A program made the position numbers and the translations under genes. This document shows, in pieces, positions 32,254 to 44,739 of a stretch of DNA of 64,000 nt. The notes under the pieces are model-generated. The model saw only the letters and a program-made list of their open reading frames with translations, ran no database searches and was not told the DNA's origin. Numbering within the stretch: position 1 is the stretch's first letter; each line of letters begins with the position of its first letter. Origin of the DNA: Nageia nagi (Eukaryota > Pinophyta); the NCBI GenBank assembly GCA_050084985.1, contig JBITNC010000001.1:1488001-1552000 (forward strand). The letters are read 5' to 3'.

Positions 32254-34721
32254 TGTCCCTCATGTGATCCAACCTTGTGGTATCTAATCATGTCCTCGTT
32301 ACTAGTGTATCTAATCATGTCCTCTTTACTACTGTTAACTCAAACTCTATTATGATGTTCATGGTTGGAATCCATGGCTTGTAGCACATTAGGTAGGCTC
32401 GATCCTACATACATGTACAAATTAAATTTGTCAAAAATAATGTCATAAAAATTGAATTTGAAGCTAAAATAAGTAAATATGAATAATAAGTCATTTTTCT
32501 TAACAAATATATCTTAAAGTTTACATTTTTCCAAATTTCAAGAATCAAACTATGTCAAATGTCATGTAGAAGCTAAGTTTCATGTTTAGCCTAATTTTTA
32601 ATCCTAATGGTGACATTAAGAACCTAGCAGCATCACCTTGTTTAAGGTGCCATTTTTCATGAAATTTTCAAACCCATCAAAATTCTCCCTGCTTATATGA
32701 TAAAAATGATATTAATTCCTCTCCATGCATGCCTAAACCTATCCTACTAATTTTATCCTATTTTTTTATAATTTCTTTAATTTAGTCAAAACTCAACCAA
32801 ATAAAAATTCTAATCCATCAAAAATATCCTAATTTATGCATAGACAAAAAATATGACAAACATTTTGGTACTTGATTCCCCTCGAATAAAGAACAAACAA
32901 CCAAATTCCTATGACCCTACTGTGAAGTAATCCTTTGAGCCATCTAATCAATATCCACTCATATCTAAGTCTATTTCCCTCTTGCAACTCCTACACAACC
33001 TCAGCACTCAAATAATCAAGCATGCACAAATGAATTACAAATTTGCTTATTTATAAATAATCTAGCATCCTTTTTGCCCAATTTTACAATTTTGCTTACC
33101 AATCAATCGATCCAAATTTTTTTTTTGTCTTTGAACCTTATCATAGTCTATCATGAATAGTCCTTCAAAAGCTAGATCTCATCATAACCTAACATTGCCA
33201 CTAGGATCCTAGCACTATCACTAGCTTATCTAGCCCCTTTTCTAACAATTTTGAAATTTCAGCTTATGTATCATCTGCATTGAACAAAAATCATGTTCTC
33301 ATCATCAAATTAATTCATGTTTTTCAAAATCCCCTTTGGAGAAAATTGGTAAATTTAAATGCTCATTTTCATTAAAATTTTATGTGTTTCAAAGAATTTC
33401 TTTACACTTTTTATTGGCATGAAGGCATTTCTTACCTACTTTTATTTTTCTTTTCTCAAAATTTTCTTCATAAGCTAGCACTATCACCATATTCTAGCAT
33501 TACCATTGGAGTAACAAAAGGGGATTATGTCATATTTGTCTTGTTAATATCATGTACATATTAAATGGATGAAAAACTATATTTTTACGTAAATTTTCTT
33601 AACATGTCAAAAAATCATGCATACTATACTTGCCAATTTACATAGCAATGTTAAATTTTTTATTTTCATGTCTCTTATCACATAAAATGTAATTTCTTAT
33701 ATATTTTCCATTACTTATCTCTTGGCATATATTTTAAAATTGACTATCTTATTAGCTGCATATATCTTCTATTACAATTATCACTTGCTCAAATGAATGA
33801 TAATCAAATTTTAGCTTTATTTATGTCATATTATTCTTGCCAACCTATAAATGAAAGTGGTATATCTTTAGAACTTGCTTGTCTATCTGATTCTCATATC
33901 TTATCAAAATGATGATTATCTATTGATTACCAAAATATAGCTTGTCAATGTTCTTATCATATCTTATCTATTATTGCAAAAATGGTGATTATCTATTTAT
34001 TGTCAAGTTAAAGCTTTGTCTATTCACATATCAAATCTTGTCTACTATTACAAATATAATGCTTGTCCATATCATTTGTTACTCTTAACATTTTGCTATC
34101 TTCATAAGGAAAGGCCACTCTTGTCAACAAAATCCATGGAAACATGGTGACTTGGGACAACCAAATCAATCACTCTTATCATCTAATGCCTTTGTAAGGA
34201 AGGGTCATTCTTATCAAAAAATTTCATGGAAATATGGTGACTTGGGATAACCAAGTTGATCACTCTTATCATCTGATGCCTTTGTAAGAAAGGGTATTAT
34301 TGTCACTAAATCCATGGCAACATGGTGGATTGGGAAACCAAGCTAATAAGCTTAAATTGGTAATCTATTTTCACTAGTCTTGATGGGTAAGTCACCAAGG
34401 AAAATTTTACACTCTTATCACCTATCATCTTATCCATATCATGTTTATATTTGAGATATATCATACAAAAATTGTTTCTTTTCTAAGCTCTTTTCATGAT
34501 CCTTTTCTTTTCCTTATATCACTCCTATGATGAGAGGTACATCATGTCACAACCAAGCCAAAGAGGTGGCATAACATAGCAAAAGATATTGGGGCATTTG
34601 AAGCTGCTACCATAAGGCAACTCAAGAAGGAGTATTTTCTTACTCTTACTTTTTCTTAAATATACTTTGAATTATGTTTTGATTTTCTTTATTTCAAAAC
34701 ATATTCAAAGTGGGGGGCATC
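32254..34721 (+). other. Non-coding 3' part of internal B
   Basis: This parallels 8546-11026 of internal A through the 90-bp tandem repeat (about 34100-34365). It ends in AAAGTGGGGGGCATC, a good polypurine tract, just before LTR 3. A local 27-bp duplication containing TATCTAATCATGTCCTC lies near 32280-32330. No gene is seen. Confidence 0.6.
34100..34365. repeat. 90-bp tandem repeat, three copies, internal B
   Basis: Units begin near 34100, 34190 and 34280. This is the counterpart of 10406-10670. Confidence 0.7.
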
Positions 34722-35449
34722 TATTTACACCTAAAAAGGAATTTTAATTTAATTAAAATACCCTTTTTAGTTATTTGAAATGATTTATTTAATTTATTAA
34801 ATAAATGCCTTTATCAATGTACACTCTCATCTACCTTTATGTTATATAGTAATAGGTCAACTGACATCACAATAAGCCCAAGGAGGAGCCTTGGCACTCT
34901 ACCTATTACCTATAAAGGTGGAAGGGTGTGCATGATCATGGAAAATGATGTGATTTTACACATTCTTAAATCCTTGATAGGTGGTGATTACTTGTGTCAT
35001 TATTGATAGGTGTTTCTTAATGCCACCTATCAATATTATAAATTCTTATACTCTAAGATTCATATTATTGCTATATTTTACTTATATACAAGTGATATTC
35101 TATGGAATGAAGGCAATACAACAATATCAAACTAAGGGTGAGGCTAAACTGGAAAGGTAACTGAGCATCATTTCTAGGTTCCTAGCTTCATCATTGGTTT
35201 AAGGCTAGATTTTGGGCTCCATTATTTGGAGAGGATCATCACTTATCCCCTTTTGTCTAAATAACACCTTGGATCATCATTACAAATAAAGTACACATTT
35301 TTATGTTTCATTTTCTAGTTTTGATATGTTAAGGTTGAATAGATCACCTTCATCACTTATATCATTAATTTTTTGGTTAAACTGGTTAATTGAATATTCT
35401 ATAAATAACCCTAATATAATAATTTATTTATTATTTTTTGGTTATAACA
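34722..35449 (+). repeat. LTR 3 of the dimer
   Basis: Starts TATTTACACCTAAAAAGG (first bases mutated from TGTTAACACC) after a clear polypurine tract and ends GTTATAACA; about 728 bp. It is followed by the TAAAG duplication. Confidence 0.8.
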
Positions 35450-35454
35450 TAAAG
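35450..35454. repeat. Target-site duplication TAAAG, right copy
   Basis: Matches 3533-3537 and closes the 32-kb insertion. Confidence 0.8.
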
Positions 35455-35499
35455 GTTATATCACTATAGAATATAAATTCCTTTAATTTTGGAAATAAG

Positions 35500-37190
35500 T
35501 AATGTTATTCTCATAGAGATGGTTAAGGAACTTGAATTGGAGAAGTTTAATACTGAAGGATATCCATTCATTCATATTTAGGGATTTGATTATACCATGG
35601 AGGAAATTGTTACATAATTTGGCACCTATTTCAAGCACTTCATATCAATAGTTGAAAGATAAATTCAATAATAAATTCAAATATAGTATAAATAAACCTC
35701 TATGTCTGATATATTTGATGTCTTATAAGCAAGGTTAATCTAAAAATTTGGACAATGTTTTGCAAAGATATGTGAAGATATATGAAGATCGCTAAAGGGG
35801 TTTATTGAAGAAAAGATATTATCTAAGGTATTTATAGAAAATATTCTTTATGATATTCAATACACTATTATTTATCATTCTAAGGTTATTTCATGGATAT
35901 GGTTCATACATTGATTGAAAAAGGAAAATCTATAGTAATATTTGGTCAAATCAAGTATACATCTCCTTCCAAGGATAATACTAAGAGATCATACAACAAG
36001 AAAGAAGACAATAAGCTTAATGTTGTTGAGCCAAGTGTTTAGAATAAGGATCAAGGAAAATAAAAAGAATGCAAAAAAGATTCAAGAATACAACTCTTTC
36101 TCCCAAATCATCCAAACAAAATTTTTGAAGATTACCTTGAAAGAGGTTTAATTAAAAGTGTTCATGGGAAAAAATTTAAAGAAAATAAATATAAACCTAA
36201 GTGGTTTAAGGAGAATGTATTTTGCATATATCATCAAGTTCATTGGCATTATACATCTAATTGTATGGATATAAAAAGGAAACTTGAGGAGCTTATACAT
36301 AATGGTACAATATAATATCAAAATGGAGAGATCAAAGTAGAAAATCAAGAGCTTCAATGAGTTAATATGGTAAATATAATTATTTTTTATGATGATGGAA
36401 ATCCTATTAGGTTGGATGATGAATCAAGTGATGATTATGAATTGGAATCAGAATAAAAAATATATAAATAAAAGGTTTACCATGTTACTACAAGGATTAA
36501 AAAAGCTATTCCTAACCATAATTCTACTCAACAAAAATAGGTACCATCTTCTTCCCTTTCTCTTAAATAAAAGAAAAAGCAAAAATGTAAGAAAATAATT
36601 GTTCAAAATTTGAAAAATAGTAATGCAAAGATTACTGTTTATGAATTATTTGAAACTTTAAATGAACATAGGGATGCTTTGTTTGAAATTCTTATAAGTA
36701 TATATGTTGAAACTAACATTCCAACAAGTTCACTTGTAGTTATGGTTGATTATTTTAAATAGGTTAACATGATTTATTTTGATAATGATGAGATTCCTAT
36801 ACAAAAAGTAATTAAAATCCATTTATACATTTACATTCATGTCAAAATCTTGGAAAATACTATCAAATGTGAATTAGCTAATGATGAATTAGGATTGAAC
36901 ATTTTTTCTCAATAATTTATAGAGAAGTTTGGTGATAAATTGATGAGAAAATTACAAAGGAAAAAGTATAAGATTAAGGCCTTTGACAATATAGAAAAAT
37001 AATATGTAGAGAATATAATTATTATAGTTTAGTTTGGCCCTACTATATTTTAAATAAATACATGTGTGATTGATAAGAAGTTGCCTTAAAATATCCTCCT
37101 TAAAAGGCCTTGGATTCACTCTATGAGATGTGTATTTTCTACTTTACATAGATTATTAAAGTTTGCTTATATATGAAAAAGAATATATGC
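35500..37190 (+). pseudogene. Tat-like Ty3 gag-protease pseudogene
   Basis: The pieces lie in order on the plus strand. Gag-type helices (TEGYPFIHI, then TMEEIVT) are near 35560-35620, with KDKFNNKFKYSINKPLCL at about 35655-35710. A zinc knuckle CIYHQVHWHYTSNC (CX2HX4HX4C) lies at 36223-36264, followed by MDIKRKLEELIHNGTI. Downstream a protease-like region (about 36780-37160) ends with the Tat-type signature LLKRPWIHSMRCVFSTLHRLLKF near 37093-37160, where G-R-P-W is usual; the Gly is replaced. Many TAA/TAG codons and frameshifts kill it. The 5' end is probably the fragment at 3308-3537, split off by the 32-kb insertion. Confidence 0.65.
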
Positions 37191-37780
37191 TTAGGATTGT
37201 ATATGATTCTAAGATCATGATTGGGAGAGTTGTATTTTCTTTATTTCCCTATAATGATATGGAATTTCATGAAGAAATTGATAAGGAGGAAAGTGAAGAT
37301 GATGATCAAGTGTAGTTATACAAATACATGAGTGTTGACACATATATGTTAAAACAAAAGGCCATTTAAGAAGATATTATAATCATGGGTTAACCTTGAA
37401 GAAAGAAGAGGGCTCAACATTTGTGTTAGACTTAGTGTTTACACTTATAATTTAAAGAAGATGAGCATCTACATTGTTACGTTTGTGCAAAATATCAAAA
37501 TTAGGAATGTTAAATAGAATATGAGGAAACCAAGGAAATTTATATATGTTAGAAAAATTAGGATCAAACTAAAAAAATTTCTAATCAATGAATAAAAGAT
37601 TGTAAGGATAAATTATACCATTAAGAGAGAGAGAGAAAAAAAAAATTGTAAGGGGGAAAAGCAAAGAAAAACCCCCATCTATTAGCAATAATGGAAAAAG
37701 ACTAATATATCTCCTAACTCTGCTCTCTATGTCATATAAGATTATATTTTTTAAGATGAAGAAATAATAAGAGGAATACT
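37191..37780. other. Decayed sequence after protease, no clear domain
   Basis: Low-complexity AT-rich DNA with a GA-rich run at 37623-37640. It may be the start of the lost pol region of the preceding element. Confidence 0.3.
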
Positions 37781-38005
37781 TGTTAAATATAAGTGGGAGA
37801 GAGGAGTTACTTAGTAACTCCCACACCAAGATTTTTCACCTTGTATGTGTGTGTGTGTGTAAAAGTGTACCCTATCCTCATAAGGAGGAGACCTAATATT
37901 CCTCATAAAGAGGAGTTACAAAAATGTATAAGAAAAATTCATATAATAATAAAATACACAAATAACCTCTACACACCTAAGTAAAGGTTACAAAAAATTA
38001 TAACA
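37781..38005 (-). repeat. Minus-strand LTR with polypurine tract
   Basis: The right edge TAACA (38001-38005) abuts CCCCCCTTTAAGC, which reads on the minus strand as a G-rich polypurine tract followed by TGTTATAA. A TGTTA at 37781 gives a 225-bp unit with a 5-bp inverted end. No partner LTR was found, so this is a provisional 3' LTR of a minus-strand element. Confidence 0.4.
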
Positions 38006-38989
38006 CCCCCCTTTAAGCTTTACTTTGGGGTGAAGATTATAGAGATGCAAAGTGCCAAGAAAATATTAAAATTCCAATAGCAATGAAGATACATTATAAA
38101 TTGAATAATTAAGTGATAAATAATTTAAATCTAAGTCAATATGTATTCAAATAAACAAGAAAACCAAGGCTATATAGTGGCATGCAACCATTATACCTAA
38201 GTACATAAAATTAAGTATGTATAAGGAAAAAGGCCTGGGTAGATATGAGTAGGGAATAAAAGAGTTTCCTACAAAGATGTTCAAAGTTAGAGAAGAGTGA
38301 TTTTGATGTTGAAGAGAAGAGTGTTGGTATGTTCAAGCTTATAGAGGTTGTTTAATCTTCAAAATGGAGAAGGTATACCTACACTATGGCTAGTGTTACA
38401 CTATTGTCAATGCTAATGCATCTATAGCGAAGAGAGATTTGGCATAGCCTATGAGGTCTAAGCATGTTCATGTATTGATGGATATGTTTAAAACTAATGA
38501 TGCCATCTTGGATACATTGGGGTCAAGATCTAATTTCAAGAGGTTCCATCCTAAGAGAAGAGGTTGAAAATATTTTCACTCTATTGCTTATTTGGGGGAG
38601 GAAGTTGAAGACATAGCAGATTTATCTCTACTAAACTTGCCTAAGTTTATTTTTCCTAAATAGAAGTAGGAGTATGGCTTCATGGGTGATTATTTAGTTA
38701 GTGTTTGTCAATGTTATATTTAGCTACAAATGGGAGTTAAGGTGATATGATTTGTGGTTGTTAATTTATATGTCCTACCAATCATTTTTCTTAAGGAAGC
38801 TTGAGATAGTCAAAGATATTCATTTTAATTACTTTTTTACACTATAGTATTTATATCTCTTTCTTGCACTCTTCAATATGGTAGTGTACTCGATCTTCCC
38901 AAGAGGATACTCTAACCCAACAATAAGGTACTATCCTTCATACTAGAGGTTTAATTTGAAAAGTATTTCATCCTTAGTGATTTGATTAA
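38006..38989. other. Unassigned decayed stretch
   Basis: A plus-strand peptide relic can be read at about 38410-38650 (RDLA, then RSKHVHVLMDMFKTNDAILD, then EEVEDIADLSLLNLPKF). I do not recognise it. Otherwise nothing is seen. Confidence 0.25.
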
Positions 38990-39620
38990 TTATTATTCAT
39001 AAGCATGTGAATATTATACAATCTCAATCAACACCTACCATTTCAATTATACCCTTAGATTTTTGATGTGGTCAAGGTAGAGGATTTATGAAAATGTATA
39101 ACAATTGATTATAAGGATGAACTAGACCACCATGATCAAATTTATCTTTTGATAGCTCATCATAAATCTTTACTACCATTTGATCAATAAGATCATGAAT
39201 AATATTCCTCAAATTCCTATAATTTCTTGATAGGTAACTTGGAGTTCTATGATAATTACAAAATTATTCAAATCTATAGTTTTCCAAAACCCCATGTGAA
39301 AAATGGTGCTAAAATATTAGTGGTAACTCAATGAGGCCATCCTTTTCTAATAAAACATTAAGAATAGAGTCTACATATTCAATTAACTTTGTAAATTTCC
39401 TTATTTGTGGTTTCTTATCATTGCTGACATTTCCTACTATTGGTTTATCAAAATTTGCAATAGGTGGAACTACAATGTAATTAATATTTTTTTCTATTTT
39501 CAAAATTTGAATAAGTTTAATATTTTTAATAATACAAGACTCCTTTTTAGCAATATATCAATTAACTTACCCAAAGATAGATGATCAAAAATCATATTAA
39601 CATATTAAGATTCTTGATAT
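38990..39620 (-). pseudogene. Minus-strand Tat-like gag, C-terminal part
   Basis: Minus-strand translation near 39170-39270 gives CNYHRTPSYLSRNYRNLRNI followed by IHDLIDQM. This is a zinc-knuckle relic (the distal His and Cys are lost) with the usual following helix. The minus-strand ORF 39309-39503 lies just upstream on that strand. The gag core is at 41155-42060, separated by a plus-strand insertion. Confidence 0.5.
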
Positions 39621-39639
39621 ATGCATTAAATTAAGGACT

Positions 39640-41130
39640 TGATCATGAAAATGACAAATTTGAAGACCATAAAAGAAATAAAAGAACTTGATTTGGGATA
39701 GAGTTCACAACAAGCACCAAAGTTGCCCTTGAAACTAGATGTAAAATTTGATCTTAAATATTTTGGAGATGAAATCAATGTCAAAAAGTTAAAATAATAG
39801 TTAAAGAAAATGGAGGTATTTTTTAGAGTGTGAAATATTAAATGATAATGATAAGATGTACGTAGTTACTCTCAAATTGGAAGAACATGTGTTAGTTTGG
39901 TGTGAAACATATGGTGATGTCATCAAGCATGGTGATGAATTTAGTATTTAAAGTTGGAGGATTTGTAAGTAGCTTATACAACATTAATTCTATCCTCTTG
40001 TCCATCAAAAAAATCAAACCATGTAAGTGTTCCACTTAGCTTTGGTGGGATTTCCATTGGATCACCAAAATAAGATGATGGGTGGTATTGAGCCCAAGGT
40101 ATTCTAATACCATGTTTTGGTTTAGGGTAACAAGATTTTACTATATATTAACTATAATGTACCATTTTTGGTATGATGAAAAATTTTATGAATAATAATA
40201 TAGGACAAAAACTCTTATTTGCTGGAGTATCTCACATTGGGTGAACTAGGGTAAATTTCTTATATTCATTTGTGGTTGTTTGAATGTTGTGTATGATTTG
40301 TCCAATTTTTCATTATAATTCTAGAAAAGGCTTGGATATGACTCTTCATTCCATTTAAAATAAGAGAAATGGAAAAATATATAAGAATATACAATTGAAT
40401 TCAAAAAAAGGGTTGCACTAATTGGTGTTTCCTTGAAAATCTAATAGACTTTGTTGAAGTACATTGGATTTCTTCATCGTTATCTTTGTCATACTATTTT
40501 ACATTTTAATCCTAGTGATTTGGATCAATTTGATATACAAGCTCAACACTTGGAGGCCCATGGAAATTCCATAAAGGAGGATAAACATTCCAACAAGAAT
40601 ACATAAGGAGATGGGATAGTCAATACCACATTAAAGAAGAAAGGTGATGGTAAGAAACTTCATTGTAATTATTATGATAAATATGGTCATGATGATGAAA
40701 AATATTGAAAACTCCATCTAGAATTATTTTCTTACAATAAAAAGGAGGATGATGAGGAAAACAAAAATGCATCACTAACCAAAATATTTAGTCAAGATAA
40801 TTTAGAAGATGATTAAATATTTTCCAAATGTTAATGATAGGATTAATTGTATGGCTATGAGAGGTTTATATTTTAAGGATGAAGAGAAGAAGAAGGTTTA
40901 GCTATTATACATTAAGGTTTAATCAAATAAGACCAAGGTTCTTTTTTTACACTTGCAGATCACCAATAGCCCATGTTTGCCACTTGTAGACCACCAATAG
41001 TCTATTTCAATAAGGGGAAAATGGAAGGTGAAGCATTAAGTGTTACATGGGAGTTGAAGAATCAGGTGCAAATTAAGAGGCATCATATTTTATTAGATAA
41101 GACTTCCTAGGTATTTCATTTTTATCAATA
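39640..41130 (+). pseudogene. Plus-strand Ty3 gag fragment nested in a minus-strand gag
   Basis: The plus-strand reading gives KLDVKFDLKYFGDEINVKKL (about 39737-39800), then LKLEEHVLVWCETYGDVIKH (about 39860-39930). A knuckle relic CNYYDKYGHDDEKY near 40660-40710 has two Cys changed to Tyr and is followed by KLHLELF. This resembles the gag at 55087-55800. Stops and indels are frequent. No LTRs of its own are visible. Confidence 0.5.
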
Positions 41131-41154
41131 AAGAGAGGGAAAATAAGAAAAAAA

Positions 41155-42060
41155 CCAAAACAAAGTGTCAATAAAAGCATATTTTAAATCTTGTTTAGTA
41201 TTAATCACCTTATTAGCAATTATTTTCCAAAATTTAATAAAATTTATCAAGCTTTGATTACTTTATTTTTTAATTCCACATAAATATTTGTATAAGGATT
41301 ATTCTTTGATATTATACTTGAAATTATCTATAAATAATCAAACAAGGTATTTATAGCTATCAATACACTTATCAGAAATAGTAAAAAACCATTTGAGTGC
41401 ATCATCTTTCAAATTATGAGAAAAAAATTTAGCTAACATATCATTATCATAAATAAATTCAATAAATTATTTGTGGAATTTTTAATCATGCATCTTAGGG
41501 TCTTAAGAACCATCAAATTTAAAAAAATTAAGACTCATTTTGCTATTTAATATTTTGCAAGTAATTATATCACACAAAGGTCTTTTCAAACAAAATAAAC
41601 AATCATCAGCATTATTACCAAGAAAATAATTTTCTAATTTTTATACTCTTTGTTTTAATTATGTTTCATCAATGGAAGTATAAGTGACTATTGGCAAAGG
41701 AACTACTTGGGGTGGTGGTGGGGTAGCTATTTGTTATAGAAATTAACCATTTGAGGTAGTATTGCTTGTTGTTCTAATTGAGGTCATTTTAATTTTTCTT
41801 CTTTTAATTTGAAAAAGGGACCAATCCTATTAATTTGTAGCTCTTATAGATTATCTAATAATTGATATAAGTGATATAATCTTTGGTCATATATGGATTT
41901 TTAAATTCTATGGACTCTTGACTATCTAGTAATAAATCGATTATAAAATATTGATGTTCCTCAATATACCAATCATTTTTCTTTTCATAATATTTATTAA
42001 TAATATTTCTAACTTCTTCTACATCCTTAGGTTTAATAGGTTTAGTTTGAATTTATTTGC
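41155..42060 (-). pseudogene. Minus-strand Tat-like gag core
   Basis: The minus-strand translation of about 41160-41530 gives DNDMLAKFFSHNLKDDALKW, then FFTISDKCIDSYKYLV, then LFIDNFKYNIKE, then SLINFIKFWKIIANKV, a strong Retrotrans_gag match. The upstream Pro/Gly-rich part (about 41640-42060) is consistent with the N-terminal half. Isolated stops are present. Together with 38990-39620 it forms one gag split by the plus-strand fragment. Confidence 0.6.
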
Positions 42061-44730
42061 CTTTATCTTATTGAGTTATATCAGGAAGCATACCTAAAGC
42101 TATTTGTTCATGTTGTACCATAGAAGAAGGTAAAACATCCTTATAACATATGACTCTAAGAGAGCATCGAGTATTCTAGTATTTTTTTTCTATTGAGAAG
42201 TATCCACATCTATGGCATCAATGTTGTGAATGTACTAAAGTACAATGTTGGCATCATTTTACTGCTTTTCTATGAAAATAAAGAGTTTTTTTTAACCTAG
42301 TTGATCATAATCAAATAAAGAATCTATGGATCGTGGAGTGTTTGGCTCCTCATTTATAGCTATAATCTCATGTTTTTTTAGAATATCCAAAATAAGTTGA
42401 AAATAAAAATAACTTGCAAAACCCTATGTTATAAGTAGTATTCAACAAGAAAAAATAACTTTCCATTATTGAAATCTATGATATATAGGAAAATTGTTAT
42501 TATGCTAAAAATCTTTAAATTCAAGAAAATAATTATTGAAATCTAGGTTTTTATGCAAAAATGTTTTGTTTGAAAATTTCAAACCTCTAGAGATTAGATG
42601 AAAATGCATGCAATAAGTAGAAATCACTCTCAAAAAGTTATCTACTATAATGACCTATAATTTGGGTAAATGTTTATCATGAAACAAATCACTAAATAGT
42701 AGAAAAATATTTTCTAATTTTAGGGCCTTTTAGGATAACATTTTCTATAATATTTTTAAAAATATGTAACTTTAAACCTTGAAAAATTATAAAAATTTCC
42801 CAATTATATTTATCTATGGTTTAGGAAATTTTTTGTAATGTTAGATCTCACTAATTTGAACAAAATGACCTTCAAAATATAGTTTTTTTTTTGCAAAATC
42901 ATTATTTTGAAAAATAAAAAAGCTCCTTAATTTTCTAATGATTTCAAACCAAAGTAATTTTATAATTTTGGATAAAATTAATTTAACCAAAAAGAAAATA
43001 AAACCAAGTATTTCTAATACAAGACTCCATAAAAAAAAAAGCAATGCCCTAAAATAAAAATTTTATAGTTTGTAAGATTAGTCACATTCACCAAAATGTA
43101 GACTCTAAATAATGATTTGAAATAAATAAATACACTTAAAGAAAGACTACAATATAGATGTAAGATACTTATCAAGGCTACTTGAATAATACCAAGAAAG
43201 TATGCACTTGATTAAGAAATAGAAAAATCCTCAATATGTGGCTCTATGTATGGAGTATTGGATCATATCTAAGATGAAACAGTAAGGATATTTAATGACC
43301 CAAGTCTATGCTTGACATCCCTCAAATATGTAGCTCTAGATCTCAAATTAGAATGACATGGACATCATGAGCTCAATCATCCAACAACATACATACCATG
43401 AGTTTATAAATATTATAAATAATGAAGATAATAACATATAACATAATCTAAGAGCATAAAAGATTGTCATATAAGTAGCATCAAGAGATATCATTAGTGT
43501 AGTATGATGTATGTATAACCACCTATCAAAGAGATTTTATAGGTAATGTCAACCTGAACTCCTCTATTTATACCTACAATGATATAGAAGGGAGTGAAGG
43601 CCAAAATATAGCAATAGAATATAATATTTATAATATCAAGGTATTTATAGATATAATCATGATTAATGATATATCATTGAACTTAACACATGATATAACA
43701 CTTGGTTAGCATATTATCCTTGATTTATGTAATATTTTTATTTATTATTTTGAGATATATTAATATGATTTATTAATTAATAATAAATCATTTTTAATAA
43801 TCTACATACATCCTCATCGCTCTCATAGATATCCATAAGATTGGTTCCATAGCTCTCTTTCATAGTTTTGTTTGAAGGAGCTACAAAAAGAGGAGGCATA
43901 AATATAGCAATTTGAGAAGGAAGTGGATTCATTACTACTAGGTTGGTAGCAAATTCCTATTATTACATGAGAAATAGTGGATTACCACTATGGGATTCAC
44001 GTTGCTTGACCACTAGTGAATTCATGTTGCATGATTTATTGTTGCCTAATCTATAATGGATTCCTATTGTGGGGTTCTCTACTATTGGACCAACAATAGA
44101 TTCTTGCTCCTCTTTTGGTAATTTATTTATTTTTTAAAATGTTTATTAAATTTAATTTTTTATAATATTTTATGAAATAAAAATAAATGTAAAATCAACA
44201 TTTATTAGTATTTAAATACTTAATTGGTATATATTTACTTCTATATAAACTTTAGCAGTTGGTTGATTACTAATCACTTAGTATTTTTAATTTATTTTTT
44301 CAAACATGATTTCTATAAGTTCATAATAGTTAATTCAAATAGCTATTTTCATTTGCCTAGTTTAAAATTTCTAATCTTTCTAGAAAGATTTTCTTTTCAG
44401 TATTATTATTTTCTTTCTTAGTTATAGTTTTCATTTCAACTTATTTCCTATTTTTCTAGCTTTATTTTTCCTTTCAAGATATTTCAACTTGTGTTTGGTG
44501 GTATGATTTAGAATAGAATTTCCTTTCTACAAATTTACATTACATTTTATATTAGTATTTCCTTTCTTACAAGATTAGAATAGTATTATTTTCCTAACCC
44601 ATTTTCACATACAATGCATGACACCTTATCAAACATATAGATATCAATTTGATAATTAAAATGACATATCCAAGATTAGTTATAACATTCATTATAAATC
44701 AAAAAAATTTAATATTAGATAAAAAACAAA
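42061..44730. other. AT-rich intergenic or degraded transposon DNA
   Basis: About 2.7 kb in which I see no domain on either strand. A short minus-strand ORF at 42841-43044 and a plus-strand ORF at 44224-44421 are hydrophobic AT-rich chance ORFs. No LTR boundaries were found. Confidence 0.35.
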
Positions 44731-44739
44731 AATAGAAGT

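Larger units (their letters stand above)
3538..35449 (+). mobile_element. Head-to-tail dimer of a Tat-like non-autonomous LTR retrotransposon
   Basis: Three related LTRs (3538-4275, 11027-11765, 34722-35449) enclose two internal regions in the same order and orientation. Only the outermost ends carry a target duplication (TAAAG). The middle LTR is flanked on the left by the polypurine-tract side of internal A (AAAGTGGGCCATC) and on the right by the primer-site side of internal B (ATTGGTGAACCCAAC). This is the LTR-int-LTR-int-LTR form expected from unequal recombination or a multimeric cDNA. Both internals hold a dead gag and a long non-coding 3' part, with no pol. Without the nested young element the unit is about 17 kb. 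The three LTRs differ at many positions, so the insertion is old. Confidence 0.8.

Noticed and set aside
42841-43044. Minus-strand hydrophobic ORF that could be a membrane peptide
   Set aside because: It lies in AT-rich DNA where Phe/Leu/Ile codons arise by base composition; no start context or neighbour supports it.
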